A stretch of DNA of 46,022 nucleotides from Nitrospirae bacterium MYbinv3 (GTDB taxonomy: Bacteria; Nitrospirota; Thermodesulfovibrionia; Thermodesulfovibrionales; Magnetobacteriaceae), in NCBI GenBank assembly GCA_002753395.1, contig PEAB01000020.1, forward strand, positions 1 to 46,022, given 5' to 3'. The translations under genes were made by a program, and so were the position numbers. Under the pieces are notes generated by a model. It did not search any database, had not been told where the DNA came from, and saw nothing but the letters and a program-made list of their open reading frames with translations. This document shows, piece after piece, positions 24,071 through 32,794 of the stretch. Every line of letters begins with the position of its first letter. The stretch's first letter is position 1.

Positions 24071-24964
24071 TTATTTGACGGCGCCCGATGCAAGTAGGTA
24101 ATTTGCTATTATACTGGCAGTTGTATTTATAACGGTCTCATCGGAGGCGTCTCTCTTGTGTCCTTCCATAACGTAGGTGTTTATGACGCCGATGACCCTG
24201 TCATTTGCCCTGATAGGGATACAGTAGTGACCATATGGCATGGCGTCCTGATTGAGTTCGTGCCGCTTGTCAACCCTGTCGGCAAACACTGTATCATTGC
24301 CTGAGGCGGCCTGTCCACTAAGACATTGGCTAAAAGGTACCGTCAGACACTCAAGCGTCTCCAATGAAGCCTTTAATACAAGCATGTCAGGTTTCTTCTT
24401 TTCTACAAGATAGATAGCGCCTTTTGTCTGTAGAAAAAGCCTTGGGATCGAAACCAGCAGCTTTAGGGTTTTTTCTAGTTTGGTGTTGAAATCGATAGGT
24501 TCCAAAAAGACATTCAAAATTTTATTTATAACTTTTTGTTTCATCTCCATTCTATGTCTATAAAGGGCTATCCCAATATTAACTAATAAGTCCCTTTGGG
24601 TGAATGGTTTAAGTATATAGCCAAATGGCTCTGTTATCTTTGCTCGGTTCAAGGTATCAAGGTCGGAGTGAGCAGTAAGATACACAATGGGTATGTTAAA
24701 ACGCTCATCTATCTGATAGGCTGCCTCAATGCCGTCCATCTTTCCTTCCAGCATGATATCCATAAGTATCAGCGCAGGGTTAATCTCTCCAGCTAGTTTA
24801 ACAGCCTCTTCACCGGATGCAGCGATAGCTGGAACGCCATAACCTATCTTTTTTAACTTATACTCTATATCTCTGGCAATAACGATTTCGTCTTCGACAA
24901 CCAGTATGTTCATACCTGTTGACACCCTTTCATATGGGATGTTGCTGTTCTCTGGTAAAGTCAT
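24071..24964 (-). CDS. Response regulator, receiver plus GAF domain
   Basis: The receiver domain at about 18-135 has an acidic pair in VVEDE, phospho-acceptor D69 in LILMDIM, a conserved T/S in YLTAHSD and K in ILKPF. The C-terminal half (about 150-290) is GAF-like (AIYLVEKKKPDMLVLKASL, then YCIPIRANDRVIGVINTYV). There is no DNA-binding or enzymatic output, so it likely works by protein contacts. The receiver is closely similar to that of the regulator at 30843-31601. Monocistronic, and no partner kinase is adjacent. The start at 24964 has GAGG-like bases upstream. Confidence 0.88.
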   Translation of the reverse strand: MTLPENSNIPYERVSTGMNILVVEDEIVIARDIEYKLKKIGYGVPAIAASGEEAVKLAGEINPALILMDIMLEGKMDGIEAAYQIDERFNIPIVYLTAHSDLDTLNRAKITEPFGYILKPFTQRDLLVNIGIALYRHRMEMKQKVINKILNVFLEPIDFNTKLEKTLKLLVSIPRLFLQTKGAIYLVEKKKPDMLVLKASLETLECLTVPFSQCLSGQAASGNDTVFADRVDKRHELNQDAMPYGHYCIPIRANDRVIGVINTYVMEGHKRDASDETVINTTASIIANYLLASGAVK

Positions 24965-25164
24965 TATTCTCTGCGCCTCTTGTAAAACTCCTAAACAGGA
25001 TTCATTTTTTTAATTCTCCTTATGTTAAAGTGTAGCAGCAACCAAACTAAAACACTAGGAAAACATTTGCTGGTAGATAGTGTATCATGGTTATTAGGAA
25101 AAATACTACGAGTGTTGGTATCATCTTAAAAAAGCATGGTAAATTTCTTTGGTTCTTTCGTATT

Positions 25165-25314
25165 TCATGTGGGTAGTCCAACCTTATTATAATTCAGCTT
25201 ACTTGTGAGCATGTAGATAATAACCTTTAGGTTTTTAAATGTTCTGTAACCCCTTGCTTTTGCTTTAGCTGCCTGTACTAAACTATTAAGCCCTTCGTAA
25301 TAGTTCAGTATACG
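25165..25314 (-). mobile_element. ISL3-type transposase C-terminal remnant
   Basis: Reading from about 25314 to the stop at 25165, the frame gives RILNYYEGLNSLVQAAKAKA followed by RGYRTFKNLKVIIYMLTSKL. The pattern EGLNxxxQxxKxxARGYRTxxN is the conserved end of ISL3-family transposases. About 50 codons remain, and no catalytic DDE region is present. The sequence upstream of the remnant merges into the dispersed palindromic repeat, and its first bases (GTTCAGTATACGATAGGAAC) also occur at 21700-21719 without the rest. Confidence 0.7.
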
Positions 25315-25402
25315 ATAGGAACACTGTGTATAAACATGCAATATAATGGGGTCAAGGGGACTGGTCCCCTTGTGGGTGGGTCTGAGGGAGGGCAAAGCCC
25401 TA
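25301..25402 (+). repeat. Composite dispersed repeat (forward copy)
   Basis: The segment GTTCAGTATACGATAGGAAC plus TAAACATGCAATATAATGGG leads into the palindromic G-rich core (AAGGGGACTGGTCCCCTT, then GAGGGCAAAGCCC). It matches the reverse copy at 21612-21719 over about 100 bp, and the copies at 2985-3043 and 42640-42732 in part. Two GAAA-hairpin repeats in opposite orientation follow at 25437-25462 and 25489-25512. Confidence 0.75.
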
Positions 25403-25572
25403 CCTTCTTAATACACTTATGGGTGAACTATTACCTGAATTCCTGCTTACGCAGGAATGACATGGAACAGCTAAAGACGCCATTTGCTGTCATTCCAGCG
25501 AAAGCGGGAATCTATTTTCAAGAGTTGCATAAAATACTGGTTTATAAAAAAGTGCAAAAGTATAGATTTAAT

Positions 25573-27801
25573 TTAAAACAGCCTGATGTTTAGAACTGAC
25601 AGGTTGTGTTTATCACCGCAGTTAGAGTATAACTCAAGCCTCACAAATTTAGTAGTAATAGTTTCAGGAAGTTCGGTGACATTATTGTCGGTCATAAACA
25701 CTTTACAGACGTCATCTACATATGCCAGTTCCTTCCAATCTATGCCGTTGTCGCTTATCTTTATGGCATACTGTCTGGGCGCTCGTGCGATGAATATGTT
25801 TCGTGGATATTGGGGAGTCAAGACGAGCTTCTTAAACGATACGGGTCTTTGAAACGTTAAATTTAACCATTCAGGATACACGGGCGGTGATTGAGTATGC
25901 CACGCAGTATAGGTTATCTTGGTACCAAACAGCTTATCAGTTCCTAAGCTGCCGAGGATTGATGATGCCTTTATGGACTCCATTTGCAGGTCTAACAGAC
26001 TTGCCTTACCTAGGTCAGGGAAAAACGCATAATCAATATCTATGATACCTATGCGATGGTCTACTCTATCAGAAAACGTATACGGAGGCTGGGTATGCCA
26101 GACGGTGAGTGGTTGATCTGAGTAAAACAGCCTATCTAAGGCTATGCTGCTAAAAGATGCCGCCTTAATGGATTCTAAAGGCAGATCTGTCAGTTCTGAT
26201 CTGCATTGATTTGCTTTATCAATAGGATTTTTGCGTGTAACCAAAAAAACCTTGGTTATTGGACTATCTGTGAATGTATACTCGGCCAGGCTTTGTCCAT
26301 ATCGAAGAGCAGTATTGACAACCATGCGCGGGATGGAATAGTTCCCTGGGAAACCACTGCTTGGAAGTCCAAACTCATCCCCTGAAAAATGGGGATTCGT
26401 GAGGTCATTATCGCCAAACCCTACACCTACAACGAATACGGCATCCAAATCACCTTTAAACAAGGGTTGTAGCCCCTCTTCCAGGACAGTGATCTCACGT
26501 TGTTGAACTGCAACGTAGTCAGTATTAATGTAGTATCGGGCAAAGGCCCCAAGTATAACCACTATGACAAGACCAACGTGAGGGAGAATTTGAAACTTCC
26601 TGTCTTCACCTATGCTAAAAAACCTCTTTATTAAAGATATCCAGATGCTAACCGCCCATACGACTAAAAGCACAACCATTGCTGAGATAACAAGCAAGAC
26701 TCTGTAATAATACACTGGCATGTAAAACATGGGGATTGCACACGAGGTAGCTAAAATAATGAAGGCAAGTATGGTTTTCTCAATATTCATACGTCTGTTA
26801 TTCTTATTGCCCTTAGTCCAAAACATAACAGATACAACGAATATGGTTACGTACAGAAAAACCTCTATAATATGTGCAAACGTGAAGTCATCGCTTATGC
26901 GCCATAGATTTAATATTCTCCAAACTGAATACTTAAAAAATTGCTGAATGTTACCTAAGATCACTTCAATGTTGGAAAATTCAAACTTCTTTATATCAAT
27001 GCTTATATCTCCTTTTTTACGAAAGATCGGCATAAATATAAATTTATTAGTAATGAAGTAGATAACCGTAGATAAGCCAAACATAAAATAATAGAATATA
27101 ACTTCTATCTTTCGTCTCATCCATGCAGCTCTATCTGTGAAAACGAGCAAGGACATTGGGATCAGAAGGAACATGAAGGCTATCCCAGGGTGGAAGTGGA
27201 AGGTTATTATCAAGAACAATGATGAAATAGCAAACAGGATCAACCTTTTAAAGCTGTGTAATAATATAGATAGTTTGAAGACATCGTCACTAACTCTCAT
27301 GACTTGAGACATACTGTATACGCTTATTATTAACGATATAAAGCCCGGTGCAAACACTACTATTGACCCCCAAGCGGCGTACACCGTTATCCCCGGTAAC
27401 AACATTATCAAACCCGTAATAATAAATGCCTTGTCTCTATCATCAACAAGGGCGTTAAACCACAGCCACAACATAAGAAAGGTTAAGATTATAACAACTA
27501 TATTTGCAGCACGCATAAGCGTGTAATAGTCAGTTGCTCCCCTTTTCTTTGTGTACATCTCAGTCATATAGGAATGTAGTCCGCTTGTCCACAGACAGAT
27601 GCTTTCAGCAGCTAAGATACGGCCAACCCCAACGAATGAGTTATACATCGTTGAGTTGCGGCAAACCGGATACTCTGATATCTGTTGAAACCAATAGTCG
27701 TCATGGGCCATATAGGAGTTAAAAAGGGCTGGCATATATGCAAAGATACATAACACAAATATGAGCATTATATTCTTCAGTACGCTTTCCTTTTTTATCA
27801 T
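25573..27801 (-). CDS. Large membrane protein, GT-C glycosyltransferase-like, with discoidin-like tail
   Basis: 742 residues with about ten membrane helices in the first 430. The first external loop holds AHDDYWFQQ (residues 32-40), and an acidic HDD motif at this place is typical of GT-C lipid-linked sugar transferases and GtrII-like proteins. The soluble C-terminal part from about 540 shows two similar beta segments starting SIKAASFSSIALDRLF (about 544) and SIKASSILGSLGTDKLF (about 609), each with a downstream WHTQ-P motif. The second continues into an F5/8 type C (discoidin)-like domain (FVRLELYSN). It probably glycosylates a surface polymer. TATAAT lies about 30 nt before the start. Confidence 0.65.
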   Translation of the reverse strand: MIKKESVLKNIMLIFVLCIFAYMPALFNSYMAHDDYWFQQISEYPVCRNSTMYNSFVGVGRILAAESICLWTSGLHSYMTEMYTKKRGATDYYTLMRAANIVVIILTFLMLWLWFNALVDDRDKAFIITGLIMLLPGITVYAAWGSIVVFAPGFISLIISVYSMSQVMRVSDDVFKLSILLHSFKRLILFAISSLFLIITFHFHPGIAFMFLLIPMSLLVFTDRAAWMRRKIEVIFYYFMFGLSTVIYFITNKFIFMPIFRKKGDISIDIKKFEFSNIEVILGNIQQFFKYSVWRILNLWRISDDFTFAHIIEVFLYVTIFVVSVMFWTKGNKNNRRMNIEKTILAFIILATSCAIPMFYMPVYYYRVLLVISAMVVLLVVWAVSIWISLIKRFFSIGEDRKFQILPHVGLVIVVILGAFARYYINTDYVAVQQREITVLEEGLQPLFKGDLDAVFVVGVGFGDNDLTNPHFSGDEFGLPSSGFPGNYSIPRMVVNTALRYGQSLAEYTFTDSPITKVFLVTRKNPIDKANQCRSELTDLPLESIKAASFSSIALDRLFYSDQPLTVWHTQPPYTFSDRVDHRIGIIDIDYAFFPDLGKASLLDLQMESIKASSILGSLGTDKLFGTKITYTAWHTQSPPVYPEWLNLTFQRPVSFKKLVLTPQYPRNIFIARAPRQYAIKISDNGIDWKELAYVDDVCKVFMTDNNVTELPETITTKFVRLELYSNCGDKHNLSVLNIRLF

Positions 27802-27873
27802 GTGGGGTTCTCTTTACGTTGTCTCATTATAATAGTTCACCCGATGTGTTAAGAATGGAGGGGTTTACCCTTC

Positions 27874-29487
27874 CTACAATGGCTTATTAAGTGGAAACAC
27901 CAATTCTTTACTAATGCGTCTATCTCTCATCTCTTTATATTTATTTATTATGCCAGTCTTCCATAGAAAGTATCCAAACTTGCCCCCAAGTACAGAGTAG
28001 TCAAAGTGCACGACGTATTCTATTAATCGCTTGAAATAAAAGAAGAAGCGTACTATGAATAAAAGATTTGGGAAATATACCTGACTCTCAGAGTATGGTT
28101 TTGCAAACTTTAATAAATAATTGAGGAGCTTGGAGGGGATGCGAGCTATGGTAGACAAGTGAACTAAGACGTTAGCAAATGAAGGCAGTATTTTAGTATA
28201 GCTGTCTTTAATGCTTTTGGCGCTTATACCTAGCCGCTCAAATTCAAAGGCAAGTTCAGTATTTGGTATCACGGCTAATGAGAATATATTCAGGATGAAA
28301 GGTCTAGGCAGATCGTATATTAACCTGATAGTGTCCTGTACATCCTGTTGATTTTCAATAGGGTTGTCGAGTATTATGTCATAGCTTGGGGGCTCCATGT
28401 ATCTGGAGTATCCTGAAATGATGTTTGTCGCCCGTCTGATCTGGTCGCAACTAGTAGTTCTCTTGTAAAATTTAAGGATCCTATCGCTTCCAGACTGTAT
28501 CCCCATCCTTACCCTAATCATACCAGCCCATACCAGAAGCTCCACTTTGTCTTTTCTAATGTTGGCTGGCTGAAGTCCATAAACAACAAACGGAACATTT
28601 ACCTTTTCCCTCCATTTTATAGCAAACTCTTGCAGTATATTATAAGGAATTCCTATAAAACCGTCATCGCTAAAACATATAGTCGATATATGAGGGTGTT
28701 TTGAAAGTACATTCTTTACTTCTTCTATTATGTAATCTACAGAGGGATATCGTATCTTTCTATAGTTTGCGTCGTTTTTAATAAACTTGCTGTTACTGCA
28801 ATAAATACATTTATGTGGACAGCCAATTGACCATATCATATAGTAGGATAAATTGTTATATTGTAGGTAATGCTCAAGTTCACAAGGGACAAAACCAATC
28901 TTATTTTCAAATATCTTTTCATCATTCGCATATAAGGGAAAAGGAAAACTCCCCAATTCCTCTGGGGTATGTAATGGCAAAAAATCATTTTTAATGATTT
29001 TCCCTTTTATGTTAAACCAAAAGTTTTTCGTATCATCGTAACTTTTCCCATTTTCAAATCTTGAGATAAAATTAATAAAAGCAGTTTCACCCTCGCCAAC
29101 ACAGATAGCATCAGCAAAGTTAATAGCGTCATTAGGGTGTATTATTGGATGTATGCCGCCCCACAAAATAAAAACATCTTTTCTTAATTTTTTTACCTTA
29201 CTAATAATTGTTTTTGTAAGATCTGAGAAAGACGTCATAGAAGAAAACGCCAACATATCGTATTTACTTAGACTTGAAGCTATGATTTCCAGATTGCCCT
29301 CATCAATCATATTTGGGATAACTTCATTTTTTATATATACCTTCAGCAGGTGCAAAGATGAGTAAAAATTATTAGGGCTTATGTATAGTACATCTGCATT
29401 TCCATAATATTTTCGGGTCAGACTAGCCATCTTCCTAAATCCTATTGTGTGCAGTCCGCTTTCCACTGATACGAATGCTATTTTCAT
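27874..29487 (-). CDS. B12-binding-domain radical SAM protein
   Basis: A Rossmann-like cobalamin-binding domain at about 1-150 (VFILWGGIHPIIHP and ICVGEGETAF) followed by a radical SAM core with the cluster motif CPHKCIYC (C223, C227, C230 from the preferred start). The C-terminal 150 residues are basic and hydrophobic. The fold matches methyltransferases or ring-forming enzymes of the BchE/HpnP-like class; the substrate is not predictable. The start is ATG 29487 rather than the longer frame to 29544, because a consensus promoter (TTGACA, 16 nt, TATAAT at 29495-29500) ends exactly 7 nt before it. Confidence 0.88.
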   Translation of the reverse strand: MKIAFVSVESGLHTIGFRKMASLTRKYYGNADVLYISPNNFYSSLHLLKVYIKNEVIPNMIDEGNLEIIASSLSKYDMLAFSSMTSFSDLTKTIISKVKKLRKDVFILWGGIHPIIHPNDAINFADAICVGEGETAFINFISRFENGKSYDDTKNFWFNIKGKIIKNDFLPLHTPEELGSFPFPLYANDEKIFENKIGFVPCELEHYLQYNNLSYYMIWSIGCPHKCIYCSNSKFIKNDANYRKIRYPSVDYIIEEVKNVLSKHPHISTICFSDDGFIGIPYNILQEFAIKWREKVNVPFVVYGLQPANIRKDKVELLVWAGMIRVRMGIQSGSDRILKFYKRTTSCDQIRRATNIISGYSRYMEPPSYDIILDNPIENQQDVQDTIRLIYDLPRPFILNIFSLAVIPNTELAFEFERLGISAKSIKDSYTKILPSFANVLVHLSTIARIPSKLLNYLLKFAKPYSESQVYFPNLLFIVRFFFYFKRLIEYVVHFDYSVLGGKFGYFLWKTGIINKYKEMRDRRISKELVFPLNKPL

Positions 29488-29494
29488 AAAGGCT

Positions 29495-29522
29495 ATTATA
29501 ACATAAAAACCGTCTTTGTCAA
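29495..29522 (-). promoter_or_regulatory. Consensus promoter giving a leaderless radical SAM transcript
   Basis: On the minus strand TTGACA (29522-29517), a 16-nt spacer and TATAAT (29500-29495) are both perfect hexamers. Seven bases separate TATAAT from the A of ATG 29487, so transcription should begin at or within a base of the start codon. Confidence 0.75.
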
Positions 29523-29538
29523 TAATATTTACCAGGGC

Positions 29539-29675
29539 CAGCAATTCTCACTGAATTTGCAGAATGGCTTTTTATAAGGATTTTACTGTATATATGAAAA
29601 ATATTTTTCGCGGTGTTTTTATAGTATATTGCTTATATATTAACAAATTACATTCATTATCAGTGAGAATCGCTG
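29539..29675. mobile_element. 137-bp MITE with 9-bp target duplication, nested in another
   Basis: Terminal repeats CAGCAATTCTCACTGA at 29539 and TCAGTGAGAATCGCTG ending at 29675 match at 15 of 16 bases. TACCAGGGC flanks both sides (29530-29538 and 29676-29684), a 9-bp target duplication. The target was the end of the CCAGGGCAAT-type element that continues to 29866. AT-rich, no ORF. Confidence 0.85.
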
Positions 29676-29677
29676 TA

Positions 29678-29866
29678 CCAGGGCAATCGCATTTGAAAAA
29701 ACTGTCTGAACCATGATTTAACGGATTAAGGGATTGACAGGATTTAGGTAACAAAACGATTAAAATGTATCAAGGCTATGAAAATATATTCTGCAAACCC
29801 TTCCATGTTCAGGCAATCCCTAAGGTCAACGAACAATGCGTCAAGTTTTTAAACACGATTGCCCTG
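29678..29866. mobile_element. MITE-like element, CCAGGGCAAT-type ends
   Basis: Begins CCAGGGCAATCGCATTT and ends with the complementary ACACGATTGCCCTG. The interior carries the shared core (TCTGAACCATGATTTAACGG to TGTTCAGGCAATCCCTAAGG) and the sequence GCGTCAAGTTTTTAAA near the right end, also present at 6406-6419. It is the same element as 6102-6433 without that copy's insert. A second element is inserted in its left end. Confidence 0.75.
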
Positions 29867-29916
29867 TAACATTTACGACGGAGGGGAGGGGCTATTGCAT
29901 TTATAATAGTTGGATT

Positions 29917-29972
29917 AAAAAGCCTTAGAGATTCATGAGAAAGCTAGCGTTTCAGTTATCTCTAAGGCCTTT
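29917..29972 (-). terminator. Terminator of flaG-like gene
   Basis: AAAGGCCTTAGAGAT (29972-29958) pairs with ATCTCTAAGGCTTTTT (29932-29917) across a loop of about 25 nt, followed by T residues. The arm begins at the stop codon of the gene it ends. Confidence 0.65.
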
Positions 29973-30417
29973 ATGCCTTTGTAGAAAAAATGTGCTCGAT
30001 GTTTTTCTTCATCTTCTCTAACATCTTTAGGTAGTCTTCTGGTGGAACCTGTCTTATCAGTTTTCCTTCATGATCTACGATGCGTATGACCACGTTATTA
30101 TTCTCGTCAACAGCAAAATAAGCCTTGGAGAAGTTTTTATCAAACAATTTCTTTTCTTCTTCAGCCTTTTTCTTTGCTTGATTGGCACTTTCCTCTTCTT
30201 TTTTTAAATCGTCGTTTTTAGCAGTTACTGAAGGTTTTTCTCCATTAGAAGCCTCTTGAGCATCAATAGAATTGCGAATTGACAACGATACAATCTCTTG
30301 ATTATCATCTCTTTGCACCGTGCCGGTTGTTGTGTCTTGACGCTCAGCCGGTTTTCTGACTGTCTGATTCTCACGCACAGTTGCTGTTATGTTTGTATCA
30401 AAGCTCCTGATCTCCAT
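29971..30417 (-). CDS. flaG: FlaG family protein
   Basis: 148 residues. A low-complexity N-terminal half and a charged linker (KKEEESANQAKKKAEEEKK) precede the conserved FlaG domain from about residue 98: YFAVDENNNVVIRIVDHEGK and IRQVPPEDYLKMLEKMKK. FlaG proteins occur in flagellar operons and in some bacteria affect filament length; the biochemical role is poorly defined. No other flagellar gene is nearby. GAGG about 9 nt before the start may serve as RBS. Confidence 0.85.
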   Translation of the reverse strand: MEIRSFDTNITATVRENQTVRKPAERQDTTTGTVQRDDNQEIVSLSIRNSIDAQEASNGEKPSVTAKNDDLKKEEESANQAKKKAEEEKKLFDKNFSKAYFAVDENNNVVIRIVDHEGKLIRQVPPEDYLKMLEKMKKNIEHIFSTKA

Positions 30418-30842
30418 TACGGCCTCGCTCTATATTGTAATTGTATCTTCCACATTCTTTCTACTCCCATACCAACATGTCATAATCTTGTCTTCTATCT
30501 CTCTTTCACGTTGGCACGCAGCCATTTTCTATTGTTATATTAGTTTGTAGCCCCTTAACCCTTCTGTAGACTATTACCAGAGGCTATGTCTGCCTTCTCC
30601 TAATTCTTTATATCGATCTTTTATAAGAGATCTTATCTTCGCATATCACGCTATAGAATTAATTATCTTCTCTGTTGCTGCTTCCCAACATATGTTGTTT
30701 GGTCATTCACTACAGGTATTATAATACTTACCTCCTTGCGTTTGTGAGATAAACCTACGTTTTACTTATCGGTTAAAATTCCTAAAACTTTAGCGCCGAG
30801 GAAAAATATTTTATATCATGAAACATAAGAATTAACTATCTG
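30418..30842. other. Intergenic region, no feature recognised
   Basis: About 425 bp between flaG and the signalling operon. No ORF with an RBS, no terminal repeats and no RNA gene was seen. Sigma-28 (TAAA-N15-GCCGATAA) and sigma-54 (TGGCAC-N5-TTGCA) signals were looked for by eye upstream of flaG without a convincing match. Confidence 0.5.
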
Positions 30843-31601
30843 TCATATTTTGCTCTCAACATTATGTATTACAATAACTATGCCAATGTTGCGATGCTTA
30901 TCATCCGTAATTGCAACTGCGCTAAAATCAACGGATACTTCTTTGGCATCTTTTGTGGTAAGGATACGCTCCTTACTTATTACAAGCCCTTCCTCAAGAG
31001 TTTTCTTTACTGGGCTTTCTGGCATAACAGAAAAAACGCGTTCTATGTTCTCACCAATGGCCTCTTTGACCTTCCAGCCTGTTATTGAGGCTGCGCTTGG
31101 GTTCATAAATGTTATCCGCCCGTTGAGGTCTGTCATAATTACGGCACAGCCCATTAGCTTGAGTGTGGCCTGCAGCCATTGGTGACTCTCGTTGAGTTTC
31201 TTTTCTATCTTGTGTTTATAGAGCGCTATCTCAACGGTAATGTACAGCTCTCTCTGTTCAAAGGGTTTTAGTAAGTACCCGTAAGGCTCTGTGATCTTGG
31301 CACGGTTGAGGGTAGCCTGATCTGAGTATGCTGTTAGAAATATGACAGGGATGTCAAGTTGGTTGCTAATATGTTGAGCAGCCTCTACGCCATCCATCGT
31401 ACCCTTTAGCACGATGTCCATCAAGACCAGATCCGGCTTATGTAGTTGAGCCGACTTAATGGCGCCATGACCTGAGTCAACCATATCGACTACGCTATAA
31501 CCTAATTCTATGAGCTTGTCGCGTATGCTCATTGCTACAATGCTTTCGTCTTCTACAACCAGTATACTGGCTTTTTTAGAGTCGCTGTTAGAGTATTTCA
31601 T
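30843..31601 (-). CDS. Response regulator, receiver plus PAS domain
   Basis: The receiver domain (residues 10-130) has VVEDE, phospho-acceptor D62 in LVLMDIV, FLTAYSD and LLKPFEQ. A PAS domain follows (about 140-250: WLQATLKLMGCAVIMTDLNG, FMNPSAASITGW). There is no output domain. The receiver is a close paralogue of the one at 24071-24964. The gene starts 5 nt after the receiver-kinase gene with AAGGGG as RBS, and is the last member of the signalling operon. Confidence 0.88.
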   Translation of the reverse strand: MKYSNSDSKKASILVVEDESIVAMSIRDKLIELGYSVVDMVDSGHGAIKSAQLHKPDLVLMDIVLKGTMDGVEAAQHISNQLDIPVIFLTAYSDQATLNRAKITEPYGYLLKPFEQRELYITVEIALYKHKIEKKLNESHQWLQATLKLMGCAVIMTDLNGRITFMNPSAASITGWKVKEAIGENIERVFSVMPESPVKKTLEEGLVISKERILTTKDAKEVSVDFSAVAITDDKHRNIGIVIVIHNVESKI

Positions 31602-31606
31602 AGTAT

Positions 31607-32794
31607 TTAACCCCTTTTAGAGTACTTTAATTCGCCAAAGGTGACCTTAAACTTGGTTCCAACGCCGGCTTCACACTGTATGGAACCTTCTAACTGTTCC
31701 AGCGCCAAGGCGTTTACAAGTCTCAAGCCGAGGGTCTCTGCATTTTTTAGATCAATATTTGGTGGAATACCTATGCCTGTATCGCTGATTGTCAGGGTGT
31801 AGATCTCATTGGCCTCTGCCTTTAGCTCCACGGTTATGCTGCCCTCAGCATCTGCCGGAAAGGCATGTTTTAAAGAATTAGAGACGATCTCGTTTATAAT
31901 TAATCCGCAAGGGACGGCGGTATCTACCCCTATGTAGCACTCGTCTATGTTTGTCTTTAGGCTTACCCTGGCTGTGTTTAGACAGGAGGCGCTGTACAGA
32001 TGATTCAGGAGGTTTTCTACGTACTTAGCGAAATCTATCTTCTCCATGTTATCTGACTGATAGAGTTTTTCATGTATGAGGGCCATTGCCTTTAACCTCC
32101 TCTGGCTGTCTTTAAACATCTCCAGGGATTCTTTGCCTTTGATATAACGTGTTTGCAAGTCAAGCAGGCTTGATATGATCTGGAGGTTGTTCTTTACCCT
32201 GTGGTGGATTTCCCTCATAAGCACCTCCTTTTCCCGCAACGAGTGTCTTAAGCGCTCCTCTGCCTTTAGACGTTCATTTATCTCAACTTGCAGCTTTTCG
32301 TTAGTTTCCTTAAGCTGTGAGGTGCGTTTTTCAACGAGATCCTCTAAGAGATAACGGTATTTCCAGAGCTCCTCTTCCATCTTATTACGTGCCTGAAGCT
32401 GTTTTTTCAGGTCCTGTTCCACGCTCTTTAACGCAATAGAATTTTTAACCAGCCCTTTTAGCTCATACAGGTTAAACGGCTTGTGGAGAAATGCGCTGAC
32501 GCCTAATTCAAAACACCTCTCCATGTCTTCGTCGCTTCCGTGCCCTGTTAGGACAATAACTGAACACGGGTCAGTTGGAGCAAGGTTTATCTTTTGTAAA
32601 AACTCTATGCCATCCATAACCGGCATCTTAAGATCCAAGATTATAAGTATTGGATTGATCTCACTAAACAGCTTTAGACCATCAAGACCGTTTTTGGCCT
32701 CATGGATCTTGTAACCATAGACCTTTAGATGTTTCTTTATTGCGTCTATTACGATCTGCTCATCGTCGAGTATAAGGATTTTATGATTGTACAT
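31607..32794 (-). CDS. Hybrid receiver-histidine kinase (HisKA_2 type)
   Basis: The receiver domain comes first (phospho-acceptor D54 in IILDLKMP), then a coiled coil and a HisKA_2/HWE-like dimerisation domain with EIHHRVKNNLQIISSLLDLQ (histidines near 197-198). An ATPase domain follows with N-box INEIVSNSLKHAF and G-box ISDTGIGIP. This order, receiver before kinase, suggests that the kinase is controlled by an upstream phosphodonor. The start is ATG 32794, overlapping the 3' end of the multi-PAS kinase gene by 14 nt; the longer TTG-started frame is less likely. Confidence 0.88.
   Translation of the reverse strand: MYNHKILILDDEQIVIDAIKKHLKVYGYKIHEAKNGLDGLKLFSEINPILIILDLKMPVMDGIEFLQKINLAPTDPCSVIVLTGHGSDEDMERCFELGVSAFLHKPFNLYELKGLVKNSIALKSVEQDLKKQLQARNKMEEELWKYRYLLEDLVEKRTSQLKETNEKLQVEINERLKAEERLRHSLREKEVLMREIHHRVKNNLQIISSLLDLQTRYIKGKESLEMFKDSQRRLKAMALIHEKLYQSDNMEKIDFAKYVENLLNHLYSASCLNTARVSLKTNIDECYIGVDTAVPCGLIINEIVSNSLKHAFPADAEGSITVELKAEANEIYTLTISDTGIGIPPNIDLKNAETLGLRLVNALALEQLEGSIQCEAGVGTKFKVTFGELKYSKRG

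Noticed and set aside
30418-30543. Plus-strand ORF (30298-30543) antisense to flaG
   Set aside because: It overlaps the flaG start on the opposite strand, is low in coding character and lacks an RBS.
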